A stretch of 64,000 nt of DNA, taken from assembly GCA_028281495.1 (NCBI GenBank), contig JANQJU010000100.1, forward strand, positions 235,961 through 299,960, given 5' to 3'. A model generated the notes under the pieces. That model was given only the letters and a program-made list of their open reading frames with translations. It did not search any database and was not told where the DNA came from. The DNA is from SAR324 cluster bacterium (GTDB lineage: Bacteria; SAR324; NAC60-12). The position numbers and the translations under genes are program-made. Within the stretch, counting starts at the first letter, position 1; every line of letters starts with the position of its first letter. This document shows, in pieces, positions 1 to 8,509 of this stretch.

Positions 1-1041
1 ATTCGGTTGGAGCAGCAGGAATCCGATTCAAAAAAATGGCTTGTCGTCTCTGACCGAGTGCTGGCAGGTGCTCAAGTGCGTTTCCATGTCTCAGTTCGCA
101 ATATGGGAACCACAGCGGTCAGCCGATTATTTGCCACCACGAAAAGCCGTAATAGCATCTATGCCAATTTGGAGTTGCCTTTTGGCTATGTGGCTCCAGG
201 GGAAACCAAAGAATGGGCCGTGCCTGTGAAGGTTCCGGAATGGATGTTCAACGCGATCAATCAGGTGACCTTCCAATTCATGGACCACACCCAACAATCC
301 TTATTTTCAAAAAACGTTTTCGTAAACACGAGTGCCCTGCCTCGCCCTCAATTCACCTTCATGTTGAAGTCCTGGGATGACGGGGCTTTTGATTCGGTGG
401 GGAACGGGGACGGAATCATTCAAGTTGGCGAAACGATTGCTCTGGAACTCCAGGTTAAAAATGTGGGCAACGGGATTTCCAATCAAACAACAGCCGTGTT
501 GAAAGCGGATGGGGTGCAGCCGTCTTTGACGTTGTCAGAAGGGCGTGAAGAAATAGGTGTTTTGAAAAAAGGAGAAGAAAAATCGACGATATTGCGATTT
601 AGTATCAAAGAAGGAACGCCGGAGGTGGACTTTAAGATGTTTGTAGAAATCCGAGATGAGATGTTCCAGGATCGAAATTTGATTTACAAAATCCAATCAA
701 CCGGACAACTGCCAGAGAGCACACACTATGAATCGCCGTTGATTGAATTTGAGGTGTTGGACGAACACCAAAATGCTTTCCGCGGGGTCACCGATTTGGA
801 TTCCGTACAACTTGCAGGAGTGGTTAGTGATGATCAAATGGTGAAGGATGTGTTCGTGTTTTTGAACGACAAAAAAATCTTCTTCCGCAGCAATAAGAAT
901 CCTGCTTCCCACCAATCCCTACCCTTTGATATCTCCTTAGCCCTGAATGAAGGTTACAACCATATCACGGTGTTTGCGAGAGATCAGCATGACATCTTTG
1001 CCCGTCGCGACTTGCAAGTTTGGCGTGTGAGGAAGTCTTGA
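1..1041 (+). CDS. C-terminal part of a probable S41-type (MXAN_5808-like) processing peptidase, 5' truncated by window edge
   Basis: The frame is open to the first base, so the gene starts outside the window and only about 346 residues are seen. They form beta-rich modules: one with PGETKEWAVPVKVP, one starting near residue 115 with a GNGDGIIQVGE segment typical of CARDB/Ig-like domains, and a last one with a VVSDDQMVKDVFVFLNDKKIF segment. From memory this order resembles the region after the PDZ and S41 catalytic domains of MXAN_5808-family C-terminal processing peptidases. The catalytic part is not visible, so the call rests on the tail alone. Such proteins act in the periplasm or at the cell surface. 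It converges with the STAS gene, with only 4 bp between the stops. Any large CARDB-containing surface protein is an alternative. Confidence 0.5.
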   Translation: MRLEQQESDSKKWLVVSDRVLAGAQVRFHVSVRNMGTTAVSRLFATTKSRNSIYANLELPFGYVAPGETKEWAVPVKVPEWMFNAINQVTFQFMDHTQQSLFSKNVFVNTSALPRPQFTFMLKSWDDGAFDSVGNGDGIIQVGETIALELQVKNVGNGISNQTTAVLKADGVQPSLTLSEGREEIGVLKKGEEKSTILRFSIKEGTPEVDFKMFVEIRDEMFQDRNLIYKIQSTGQLPESTHYESPLIEFEVLDEHQNAFRGVTDLDSVQLAGVVSDDQMVKDVFVFLNDKKIFFRSNKNPASHQSLPFDISLALNEGYNHITVFARDQHDIFARRDLQVWRVRKS

Positions 1042-1045
1042 GAGC

Positions 1046-1390
1046 TTATGCTGTCATTTGATCAATCGCCATTTCTTCATTGGGGTAGATTTTTAAAATT
1101 TGTTCCAAGCCACTCAACTGAAAGATCTTCTGGTTGGACTGATTGAGACCGCAGAGTCCGAGTTTCGATTTGTGCTTTTCTACGAGCCGGAAGATCGAAA
1201 CCATGATTCCGATCAGGCGCGAATCCACGTGGTCGATCCGCTCAAAATTGATCAGCACTCCTTGAAGGGTAGGGTCACTTTCCAAAACTTTCTTTACATA
1301 GTTTTGCAGATTGGTGGGAAGCTCCGACGTAAAGAAACCTTCCAAATCAATCACACAAAGATTGTTTACAATACCATGGACTATTGACAC
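1046..1390 (-). CDS. STAS-domain anti-anti-sigma-factor-like protein
   Basis: A 114-residue single-domain protein with the alternating hydrophobic pattern of STAS domains (SpoIIAA/RsbV family). These proteins switch sigma factors or other partners by reversible serine phosphorylation in the cytoplasm. The phospho-acceptor region is HVDSRLIGIMVSI. Asp56-Ser57 match the conserved D-S of the family, but the usual S/T-G-L-G that follows is changed to R-L-I-G, so partner binding may differ. The start is GTG at 1390, chosen because AAGAGG lies five bases upstream; no ATG fits as well. No anti-sigma kinase or phosphatase gene is adjacent. The next gene upstream is an unrecognised Lys-rich protein in the same orientation. 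Confidence 0.8.
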   Translation of the reverse strand: MSIVHGIVNNLCVIDLEGFFTSELPTNLQNYVKKVLESDPTLQGVLINFERIDHVDSRLIGIMVSIFRLVEKHKSKLGLCGLNQSNQKIFQLSGLEQILKIYPNEEMAIDQMTA

Positions 1391-1427
1391 GTGGACCTCT
1401 TAAGTGAATGGAATCATCCTCCGGCGT

Positions 1428-2780
1428 TCAATATTGCGAAATTCCGATCTCTGATCCAATGTTTTCCAATTTGAGATACAAATCTTCAATCCGGGCACTA
1501 CTGTCGACTGACATCAAGGCATTTTTGGCCTTTGAAAGCAATGGTCCTAACCATTCTTTGGACAACGGTTGCATGCCCAACGCATCGATTAAAAACTTAT
1601 TATAAATGTCATAAAAGTTGAGCAAGTATTCTGCAAAATCGACCGCAATGGCTGTTTGTAATTTTGCATCCGTCTTTTGATTGCTCTTGGAATAAGCCTG
1701 AGTGCATAGGTTGATCAAGACTTTGAAGGTCTCTACCAGTTTGCGAGCAGCCAATTCTTTTCGTTCTTGAGTACATTTTTCAAATTCCCGAAAAGCCAGC
1801 AGGTATTCGTCCCCAGCAAGTTGGGCCTTTAAAAAATACCCCATCGGTTCTTCTGTACCCGCGTATTTACCCCGATCCACCAAACGTTCAGCAATCCGGT
1901 ATCCCACCCCATGCAACAACAAACAAGCCCGTGTGACTTGCACTAAATTGTAAGCTTGCTGTTGCAACTGTTTGTACTGCTTTTCATCCAAATCCTCATC
2001 AAGGAGATCATATAGATTCAGGACCACATCCTGTGAAAATGCCACATTTTTGTTTTTTTCATCAGGCATCCGATTGTTTGCGAGCTTCCGGTATTCAGAC
2101 ACAATTTCCATATTGGCTTGGATGAGGCTCATCAACCATCGAATTTGTTTCCGTTGTTGCTGATAAACGTCTTCTTTGATGCTGGAGGCTTTGCTTTTCA
2201 AGGTGGAGAGTACTTTTCGGCATTCTTGAATGTAAGCATCGAAGTACAATTGTTGCACGCGAGTGACTACCCGAAGATTCACACTAGACACGTTATCCAC
2301 TCGGGTTTCTTTATCGAGTTTGAATTCCGTATTGTAGTTTCCTGCTGCTGCTTGAATGAGAATTTTTCTTAAAATTTGGTCATTCAAGCCACTTCCCTTG
2401 CGCACCGTACTTGCCACAACAGCAATACGAGAAGCATACGTTGCTGGGTTTTTACGGAGGATATCGAGATGCTCTAAACCCGTATCGTCTGTGATGAAAT
2501 CTCGGAGTTCTTCTCCTGAAGCCGCTTCACTGAACTTTGGCAAACGGCCGATCTTGGCAGCTAGTTGGGTTTTGAGAGACGTTTCGAGCTTCTCCTTCCA
2601 TGCTTTGATTTCAGCATTCAGCTTTTGCAGATCCTTTTCAAAAGTATCGCCACGCATGGGAATTCCTGAAGTTTCTGCGAGACGATGTTTCATCTTGGTG
2701 GAAATTTTCAGTCCACCTTTTTTCATCCCTGATTTCTTCAGGCCCATTTTTGCGGGTTTTGTTACGCTTTTCTTGGCCAT
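1428..2780 (-). CDS. Hypothetical protein with Lys-rich basic N-terminus, 450 aa
   Basis: I do not recognise this protein. The first ~35 residues are strongly basic (repeated KK, GMKKGG), followed by a long, mostly alpha-helical, charged body with no signal peptide and no membrane segment. A 20-residue stretch around residue 60 (LNAEIKAWKEKL) could form a coiled coil. The basic tail suggests contact with nucleic acid, anionic polymer or the acidic Asp/Gly protein encoded next door, but this is inference. It starts with ATG after AAAGGAA about eleven bases upstream. It lies divergently from the SPOR-domain gene, with about 210 bp between starts that would carry both promoters. The other large unknown at 4634-6727 is similarly helical and shares the orientation, so the three genes may form a functional group. 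Confidence 0.6.
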   Translation of the reverse strand: MAKKSVTKPAKMGLKKSGMKKGGLKISTKMKHRLAETSGIPMRGDTFEKDLQKLNAEIKAWKEKLETSLKTQLAAKIGRLPKFSEAASGEELRDFITDDTGLEHLDILRKNPATYASRIAVVASTVRKGSGLNDQILRKILIQAAAGNYNTEFKLDKETRVDNVSSVNLRVVTRVQQLYFDAYIQECRKVLSTLKSKASSIKEDVYQQQRKQIRWLMSLIQANMEIVSEYRKLANNRMPDEKNKNVAFSQDVVLNLYDLLDEDLDEKQYKQLQQQAYNLVQVTRACLLLHGVGYRIAERLVDRGKYAGTEEPMGYFLKAQLAGDEYLLAFREFEKCTQERKELAARKLVETFKVLINLCTQAYSKSNQKTDAKLQTAIAVDFAEYLLNFYDIYNKFLIDALGMQPLSKEWLGPLLSKAKNALMSVDSSARIEDLYLKLENIGSEIGISQY

Positions 2781-2988
2781 CTTGACTCATTTCCTTTGAA
2801 TTTATGGCGTTTGACATTCCTTGTAAAATGACAAATTTCATACCATACGGTCCCAATTATAGCAAAAATTTCGCCCTAGACTTAGAACCTACGATCCTGC
2901 CACCAACTTGGTCTAAAAATCGCAAGTCGTAGAAGAATTTCTTGGGCAAAATCGACTGCATTCCACCTATCCTTAACAAACGGCAGCT

Positions 2989-4581
2989 ATGGCAAAGGCA
3001 GAGTTTGACGAACTGGAAGACGATCTCTTCGACGGTCTGGATGATTTCGAATCCAATGCCGATTTCGACTCCCTCGATGATAGCATTGGCGATGTCGGAG
3101 GTATGGACGATTTTGGGGATGACGATTCGTTTGGAGGTGACCTCGACCTCAGCGACTTAGGGGACGATATCCCCGACGACTCCATTTCAGCAGGTAATAG
3201 TGGCGGAGATGACACTTTTGGGGACGAACTCTCAGATGACAGTTTCGGAGACAACGGACTCGACGGAGGAGACTTTGGCGATGGGGGTTTGGGGGACGAT
3301 CTCGATGCTGGAAGTGGTTTTGGGGACGACCTTGATGACGGAGGTGGTTTTGGGGACGACCTTGATGACGGAGGTGGTTTTGGAGATGGAGGCTTGGGGG
3401 ATGATGATGGCTTCGGGGATGATGATGGCTTCGGGGATGATGATGGCTTCGGGGATGACAGCTTTGGAGACGATCTAGGCGACAATGGTTTGGCTGCCGA
3501 TGCTGGGGGCGATACCTTCGGTGATGACTTAGGGGATGACTTAGGGGATGACGATTTTGGGGCCGATACCGAATTTGGGGCGGTGGATGATTTTGATGAC
3601 GATCTCGAAGATGCCGAACATGATTTAGCCGCGTCCGACGACTTTGGTTTAGGTGACGATGATGACGACGATGACGATTTTGGAGACATGCTCGGTGACG
3701 ATGATGAGTTTGGCTCTCCAGAAGATGAAGATGACGACGGTGCCTTTTTTGGAGAAAGGCCGGAAGCGGATGAACCAGAGTTAGAGGAAGAGCCAGGTCT
3801 CGAAGACTCTGACCAAGAAGAAAAACGATCCTTGTTACGCCCCCTGGTTGCGGCGCTCAGTGCAGGGCTACTATCGGGAATCGTGGTGACTGCATTGATG
3901 TATTTTTTCCAGCCATCCGTGGGAAACCTGGTGGATTGGACCAATGAAATAGAAGAATTAATTGGTGCGGTGGAATCGGCTGACACCACCACCGAAGCAC
4001 TGACAGACTTGGCAACAACAGAATCGATTGAAATCGCGATCCCGGAAACGATTGAGCCACCCCCGCCTCCACCTCCTCAACGCACTCAGCGGACCCGATA
4101 TACGGTGCAAGTGGCCCGATGTTTATATCAAGAATGTGTACAGACCTTTCAATCGTTATTGCGCCAATATGGATTTCGGCCTCAGGTGGTGACTTTAACT
4201 GAAACAACCAAAGCAACAGAAGTGATCTCCCGGCAAACCTTCCAACCCTACTCGGCATCGCAATGGGTGGAACGTATCAACCGCAATAATTCGTGGCAAG
4301 GCCAAGCCTTTCGGAAACAAGAAGGGGATCGGTATCGGCTCTCTATGGGAACCTATACCAATGCACAAAAAGCGGAGCGAGTCTATTTGGGGTTGAATCA
4401 AAAATATGCGGGACAGCTGGTATTTGAAACGAAGCCCGTACAGAATCGAACATTGTACTATCATATTCGGTTGGGGCGATTCGATTCTCAACAACAAGCC
4501 GTGTCGTTGCAGAGCCAGGTCCAAGATGCGGATGATCAATTTTTGGACGCATGGGTTGTTCGAGAGGTGTACTATCTGTAA
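2989..4581 (+). CDS. SPOR-domain inner-membrane protein with a long Asp/Gly/Phe repeat region
   Basis: This 530-residue protein has three parts. Residues 1-280 are extremely acidic low-complexity sequence made of GDD, GFGDD and LDDGG repeats. Residues about 283-308 form one membrane span (SAGLLSGIVVTALMYFF). The periplasmic part follows a Pro-rich stretch at about residue 352 and contains SPOR-like sequence (RYTVQVARC near 365; YHIRLGRFDSQQQA near 488). SPOR domains bind denuded peptidoglycan glycan strands at division sites, so a type II protein with an acidic cytoplasmic domain is expected. The DNA repeats are tandem and nearly identical, so repeat number may vary between strains. The start is the ATG at 2989; only a weak ribosome site precedes it. 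It faces the basic protein at 1428-2780, which is a plausible electrostatic partner by inference. Confidence 0.8.
   Translation: MAKAEFDELEDDLFDGLDDFESNADFDSLDDSIGDVGGMDDFGDDDSFGGDLDLSDLGDDIPDDSISAGNSGGDDTFGDELSDDSFGDNGLDGGDFGDGGLGDDLDAGSGFGDDLDDGGGFGDDLDDGGGFGDGGLGDDDGFGDDDGFGDDDGFGDDSFGDDLGDNGLAADAGGDTFGDDLGDDLGDDDFGADTEFGAVDDFDDDLEDAEHDLAASDDFGLGDDDDDDDDFGDMLGDDDEFGSPEDEDDDGAFFGERPEADEPELEEEPGLEDSDQEEKRSLLRPLVAALSAGLLSGIVVTALMYFFQPSVGNLVDWTNEIEELIGAVESADTTTEALTDLATTESIEIAIPETIEPPPPPPPQRTQRTRYTVQVARCLYQECVQTFQSLLRQYGFRPQVVTLTETTKATEVISRQTFQPYSASQWVERINRNNSWQGQAFRKQEGDRYRLSMGTYTNAQKAERVYLGLNQKYAGQLVFETKPVQNRTLYYHIRLGRFDSQQQAVSLQSQVQDADDQFLDAWVVREVYYL
3316..3375 (+). repeat. 30-bp tandem repeat coding for the GFGDDLDDGG unit (2 copies plus partial)
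   Basis: Two identical 30-bp units, 3316-3345 and 3346-3375, each begin GGTTTTGGGGACGACC. A third, diverged start follows. They lie in frame inside the SPOR-protein gene and encode ten-residue acidic repeats. Confidence 0.85.
3400..3453 (+). repeat. 18-bp tandem repeat, 3 perfect copies (DDDGFG)
   Basis: The 18-bp unit GATGATGATGGCTTCGGG occurs three times head to tail, in frame with the SPOR gene, and encodes DDDGFG. Perfect identity points to recent slippage or unequal exchange. Confidence 0.9.
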
Positions 4582-4633
4582 GAAAAGTGGGGTAAGGCAG
4601 GTGAGTTGGGCTTGAAGCGTGTTATGTGCAGAC

Positions 4634-6727
4634 TCAACGTTCCATCAGATTGACCGGAGTCACGTTGGACATTTGAATCAGGTCGTTTTTGATTTTGACA
4701 TTCACAAAATGCTTTTGCAGTTCAGGGTTGTATTTCTTTTTGAAGAAATTCTTCAAAGGGCCGGAAAAGTTCAGAGCTTTGTCATAAGAAGTCATATACT
4801 CATCATTTCGGGAAGTGACGAATTGTTCGATTTGATCTTGTGTAGGCTCGACAACATTGCCCATCACGGCCACTCCTCGTGCAATGCTATAAAACATTTC
4901 TTCAACAATTCCCCAATACGATAATAAACTTTGGACGTACGAAAAGTTTTCCATGAAGCTTTTGCGGAGGTCTTCGCATTTTTCATGGAACAAATTGGGA
5001 GTGATGTGTCCTCGTTTGTCAACAAGCGGTCGGGCATCGCGATTGAGGTTTTTAAGGTCACCAATCTGTTCTAAGGCTTGTGGATAGAGACGTTTCAATT
5101 GATCGGCACGTTCTTCCGTGATTTGCTTCACGTCGGATAACTTTTCGACAAACTTTTCCACATGCTCTTGGTCCAATCCCAAAGCAATGAGGTAGGCAAA
5201 AGAGACCACTTTTCGACCCTCCCGAATCCCTGGAGCTTGGTTTTGAAGTACCTGAAACGGGATGCGAGCAAATTCGATCAATTCGGGAAAAGTCAGGCTG
5301 CCTCGGATTTCCCAATTCTGTACGACTTGTTCTAAAACATTGGCATCTTGCACAATCACCACACTCTTCGCATTTCCTTTATCGCGCAATTCTTCCAAAT
5401 TCTGAGCCGAAACTAAGTTTGGAATGTCGATAATTTCGGGCTGTACCTCGATAGCTTGGGAGTCTGGTGCTGGGGACGGCTCCGGGGGTGCCGATGGAGC
5501 AGGAGAAGGAGTCGCTGCGGGCGCAGCCGCGATGTTTTCTTGTGCGGCCTTCATGCGTTCGGCCATGGCCGGAGGGAGCGCAATCCCCTTCTTTTCGGGT
5601 TGCTTACGGAATTCTGGAGTGGGGAGTGATTTGACTTCGCCAAACACTTTGCGGATGTCTTCTGGAATTTTTGTGTCTTCCGTAATTTTTTTCTCAGCAA
5701 CAACTTCTTTGATGGTGTCGTACACGTTGATCAGCCAATCGCGTCCTTGAGCCTCAGACATTTTTTCTACGTTTTTGCCAATAAACGAATACATGTCAGC
5801 CACCCCTTTGATGGCTAAATTACAGAAGTTCTCAATCACCAATTTCCGTTCGGGATCGACTAAAAGTCCAAGCAGCACCGATTTTTTCATGGGAGATTTG
5901 ATCCGCTTGAATTGCATGAAAAATGGCTTCACGTCATCCGGAGAAATCACGAGGCTTTTGCGTTCACGTTGGAGCGCTTCACCGTCTCCTTTCAGATCAT
6001 CGTAATTGAAAAAAGTGTTTCGTTGGAATTCGATGAAGATTTTTTGCAGATTGAAAGGGATCGAAACTTCTCTTGCGAAATAGGCCAAGAGCAGATTGCT
6101 CAAAACCACGTACCATCGACGGAAATTCGTTGGATCGTACCCCGCTGCCACACAGCTTGGGGTTCCGTGTTGAGTGCTTAAATGAGTCACGATGGCCATC
6201 AAATCTTTAAAGGCTTCTTTTTCTTTTTTTTGTTCCTTTTGAAACATTTTGACGAGCTGTTCATGAATATTTTCTGCAACAAAGACATTGTGGCAGAACT
6301 TATAAATCCAGCGTTGCAGAAACATTTCGAGATAACGTCGATTTTCCTCGTTAGTGGACTTGCCTTTCAGTTTGATCACTTCCTGCATGATATCCAGAGC
6401 TTTGCCTAAACCGGCCTTCAACAGTACGGCATCCTCCACGCGAGGAATGGTATCTTTCCCACTCAGGGCTTGCACCAAGGCGTGAAATTCCATTCCAGAG
6501 GCGCGCTGAGTGTGTTTGTGCAAAATCTTTTTTAGAGAATCGACAAAGTCAGCGGAGGCAGACGGCGGATTCGCGAGTGAATCATAATACTCCGCATCAA
6601 ATTTTGTGTTGAGATTGAGGAGGTTATTGATATCTGAGACGATTTTTTGAGGTCCACTGAAGCCAATCTCACGAGTGAGAATTTCTACCGATACCAATTT
6701 TTTGGGGGGATACGTTGCCGCCGACAT
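4634..6727 (-). CDS. Large hypothetical protein with Pro/Ala-rich linker, 697 aa
   Basis: I do not recognise this protein. The frame opens at a TTG (6808), but the ATG at 6727 (MSAATYPPKKLVSVEIL) is the better start because GGATCC lies about eight bases upstream and the sequence looks protein-like from there. It has a helical N-terminal half, a Pro/Ala/Ser-rich linker at about residues 410-445 (APAATPSPAPSAPPEPSPAP), and a helical C-terminal half. No signal peptide or membrane span is seen, so it is probably cytoplasmic. It converges with the SPOR-domain gene (52 bp between stops) and is divergent from the O-antigen ligase gene. Together with the 450-residue unknown it brackets the SPOR gene, and both lie on the minus strand. 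A role in envelope or cell-division organisation is only a guess from that context. Confidence 0.6.
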   Translation of the reverse strand: MSAATYPPKKLVSVEILTREIGFSGPQKIVSDINNLLNLNTKFDAEYYDSLANPPSASADFVDSLKKILHKHTQRASGMEFHALVQALSGKDTIPRVEDAVLLKAGLGKALDIMQEVIKLKGKSTNEENRRYLEMFLQRWIYKFCHNVFVAENIHEQLVKMFQKEQKKEKEAFKDLMAIVTHLSTQHGTPSCVAAGYDPTNFRRWYVVLSNLLLAYFAREVSIPFNLQKIFIEFQRNTFFNYDDLKGDGEALQRERKSLVISPDDVKPFFMQFKRIKSPMKKSVLLGLLVDPERKLVIENFCNLAIKGVADMYSFIGKNVEKMSEAQGRDWLINVYDTIKEVVAEKKITEDTKIPEDIRKVFGEVKSLPTPEFRKQPEKKGIALPPAMAERMKAAQENIAAAPAATPSPAPSAPPEPSPAPDSQAIEVQPEIIDIPNLVSAQNLEELRDKGNAKSVVIVQDANVLEQVVQNWEIRGSLTFPELIEFARIPFQVLQNQAPGIREGRKVVSFAYLIALGLDQEHVEKFVEKLSDVKQITEERADQLKRLYPQALEQIGDLKNLNRDARPLVDKRGHITPNLFHEKCEDLRKSFMENFSYVQSLLSYWGIVEEMFYSIARGVAVMGNVVEPTQDQIEQFVTSRNDEYMTSYDKALNFSGPLKNFFKKKYNPELQKHFVNVKIKNDLIQMSNVTPVNLMER

Positions 6728-6941
6728 AGTGCTGGATCCGGTTCGGAAAGAGGTTCCAAAAGGATGTTTAGCTATTGTTTGTTTAATGTTGTTTTTTGAG
6801 TGTAGCAAACTCTCTTAAAAAAAGTCTATACTTTCAATAAACGTTCCAATCGCACGATTCTCGGAACATCTTTCGCATAACACTCAGATATCATGAACTG
6901 CCATTTCACCACATTTTTCTCAAGTTTGAGCTCGGTTCCTT

Positions 6942-8255
6942 ATGAAAAAGCTCCATTTTGATGCCGTGGTACATTTTCTAGTGTACGCACTTTTCGTATG
7001 TAGCACGTTTTCAATGGCGGGGGGCAATGCCGCGTCCATCCTCCTGTACATTGTTTTTCTGGTGCGAGCCACCCAACATCGGGAAGTGTTGCATTGGAAC
7101 GTTCCTTTACTTTGGCCGATCTTGGCGATGGTGGTGACTGCGCTGTTTTCCGCTTTGGTGAATCCAGAACCACTCAAAAATCTTTCCGAATTGCGTGATA
7201 TTTGGCGCTTTGCACTGCCCTTTTTTCTATGGAAAGCATTACCTGGGATTCGGGAAGAGCGATTGTTGCGGTGGTTTTTATTCATGCTGATTGTGGTTTC
7301 TGTCTATGGCATTCTCCAGCATTACTGGGGAATCGATTGGCTGCGGCCAGAAGGTCGGAAAAAAATTACCCCCTACACCCCCGACTTTGTGGAAACCGGC
7401 GTATTTCACGCTAAAGGCAATTTCAGTCATCACCTCACTTATGCCCATTATCTGTTGCTCATCTTTCCTGTGTTTCTCTCTTTAGCTTTTGTGAGAGTCA
7501 TGCCGTTGGGCATGCGTTGGATGTCTGGGTTGGGAAGTCTTGCCATGTTGGGCGGCTTGTTTCTGTCTTTAGGGCGCAGCGCTTGGCTGGGAGCGGCGGC
7601 TGCTTTAGGAATTTTGGCACTACAGCTTCCCCGGAAAGTGCTGTTGGGTGGCATTGGTTTGATGCTATTGGGGGCAGCATTGCTTGTGCCTTCGTTACAG
7701 TTAGGAAGTACCTTTGAAACGTACCAGCAAGACATCACCTCTCCAATCAAGGCGCGGCTGGATAGTCTCTTTACGTTGAGGCACCACCGGGATCGTTTGT
7801 TTCTATGGGAAACGGCTGTTTTGGCAATTCAAGATCATTTTTGGTTCGGCATTGGGCTGAATAATGATGACCGGGTGATGGAGCCGTATCGAGCTATAGT
7901 GGCGGAGAAGTATCAACATCAGCAATTCCTCAATAAGCCAGAAGCTGGTGTGCATAATATTTATCTTCAAACATGGTTGAACTTTGGGATATTTGGGCTG
8001 CTGAGCTACCTTGCATTTTGGGGAACGGTATTGGGGTGGAATCTCCGTTGGATTCGGAAAGCATACGACCGGTTTTTGCAAGAAAAAGCCATCTTGTGGG
8101 GGATGAATGCAGGCTTTGTTGGGTTCCTGGTCGGCGGGATGTTTGAGAACAGCTTTCGTGACGGAGAGGTGCAAGCATTGTTGTTCACAATGGTCGGCTG
8201 GTCCTTGTATCTAGGCCATAAAATCCAGCTTGCGTTCTCCCATCGTATGGGCTAA
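6942..8255 (+). CDS. O-antigen ligase/polymerase-like (Wzy_C) membrane protein
   Basis: A 437-residue protein with roughly ten to twelve hydrophobic spans and a large loop around residues 120-165, the usual shape of WaaL/Wzy/RfaL proteins. These inner-membrane enzymes join or polymerise lipid-linked glycans on the periplasmic face. The Wzy_C-type core LGRSAWLGAAAALGIL is at about residues 202-217. A late periplasmic loop carries the HNIYLQTWLNFGIFGLLSY motif near residue 331, whose His is typical of the family. No other polysaccharide gene is nearby, so whether it ligates O-antigen to lipid A core or attaches another glycan cannot be told. The start is the ATG at 6942, with a weak ribosome site. 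The next feature downstream is a tRNA gene. Confidence 0.8.
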   Translation: MKKLHFDAVVHFLVYALFVCSTFSMAGGNAASILLYIVFLVRATQHREVLHWNVPLLWPILAMVVTALFSALVNPEPLKNLSELRDIWRFALPFFLWKALPGIREERLLRWFLFMLIVVSVYGILQHYWGIDWLRPEGRKKITPYTPDFVETGVFHAKGNFSHHLTYAHYLLLIFPVFLSLAFVRVMPLGMRWMSGLGSLAMLGGLFLSLGRSAWLGAAAALGILALQLPRKVLLGGIGLMLLGAALLVPSLQLGSTFETYQQDITSPIKARLDSLFTLRHHRDRLFLWETAVLAIQDHFWFGIGLNNDDRVMEPYRAIVAEKYQHQQFLNKPEAGVHNIYLQTWLNFGIFGLLSYLAFWGTVLGWNLRWIRKAYDRFLQEKAILWGMNAGFVGFLVGGMFENSFRDGEVQALLFTMVGWSLYLGHKIQLAFSHRMG

Positions 8256-8315
8256 ACGGGAGAGTTTCTTCGAGTGATTTCCATCCTCAAATGAATCCTT
8301 TCAGATTCATCAAAC

Positions 8316-8389
8316 GGGCCTATAGCTCAGTTGGTTAGAGCAGCCGACTCATAATCGGCTGGTCCCAGGTTCAAGTCCTGGTGGGCCCA
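8316..8389 (+). tRNA. ileX: tRNA-Ile2 (CAU anticodon, lysidine type)
   Basis: A full cloverleaf can be folded. The acceptor is GGGCCTA pairing with TGGGCCC (8382-8388), the D stem is GCTC/GAGC, and the anticodon stem is GCCGA/TCGGC around loop CTCATAA with anticodon CAT at 8350-8352. The T arm reads CCAGG-TTCAAGT-CCTGG, followed by discriminator A; CCA is not encoded. C4-G69 and C5-G68 in the acceptor match known TilS recognition features of tRNA-Ile2, so the C would be changed to lysidine to read AUA. Elongator tRNA-Met has the same anticodon and is the alternative. Confidence 0.93.
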
Positions 8390-8509
8390 CTCGCCACTAA
8401 AACGTTTTATGTCCATGCACGATAAGCATTCCTCGTTACAACCCTTCGGAAGTATCGAGAAATATAGCATGTGTGGAAGAGCATCAACTAAAAGCAAGGA
8501 GACAGGTTT

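Noticed and set aside
2973..3992. Long antisense frame (339 aa, Ser/Pro-rich) opposite the SPOR gene
   Set aside because: It is the mirror image of the Asp/Gly codon repeats (GAC/GGA read backwards give Ser/Pro) and has no ribosome site or own domain.
6728..6808. Upstream TTG start for the 697-residue protein
   Set aside because: The extra 27 residues have no supporting ribosome site, while ATG at 6727 has a GGA-containing site.
8291..8310. Hairpin ATGAATC/GATTCAT before the tRNA as a terminator
   Set aside because: Only 7 bp, AT-rich, and no T run follows; it sits six bases before the tRNA, so more likely chance or a processing element.
8316..8389. Elongator tRNA-Met
   Set aside because: The anticodon CAT fits, but C4-G69 and C5-G68 in the acceptor favour the lysidine-type tRNA-Ile2; kept as an alternative only.
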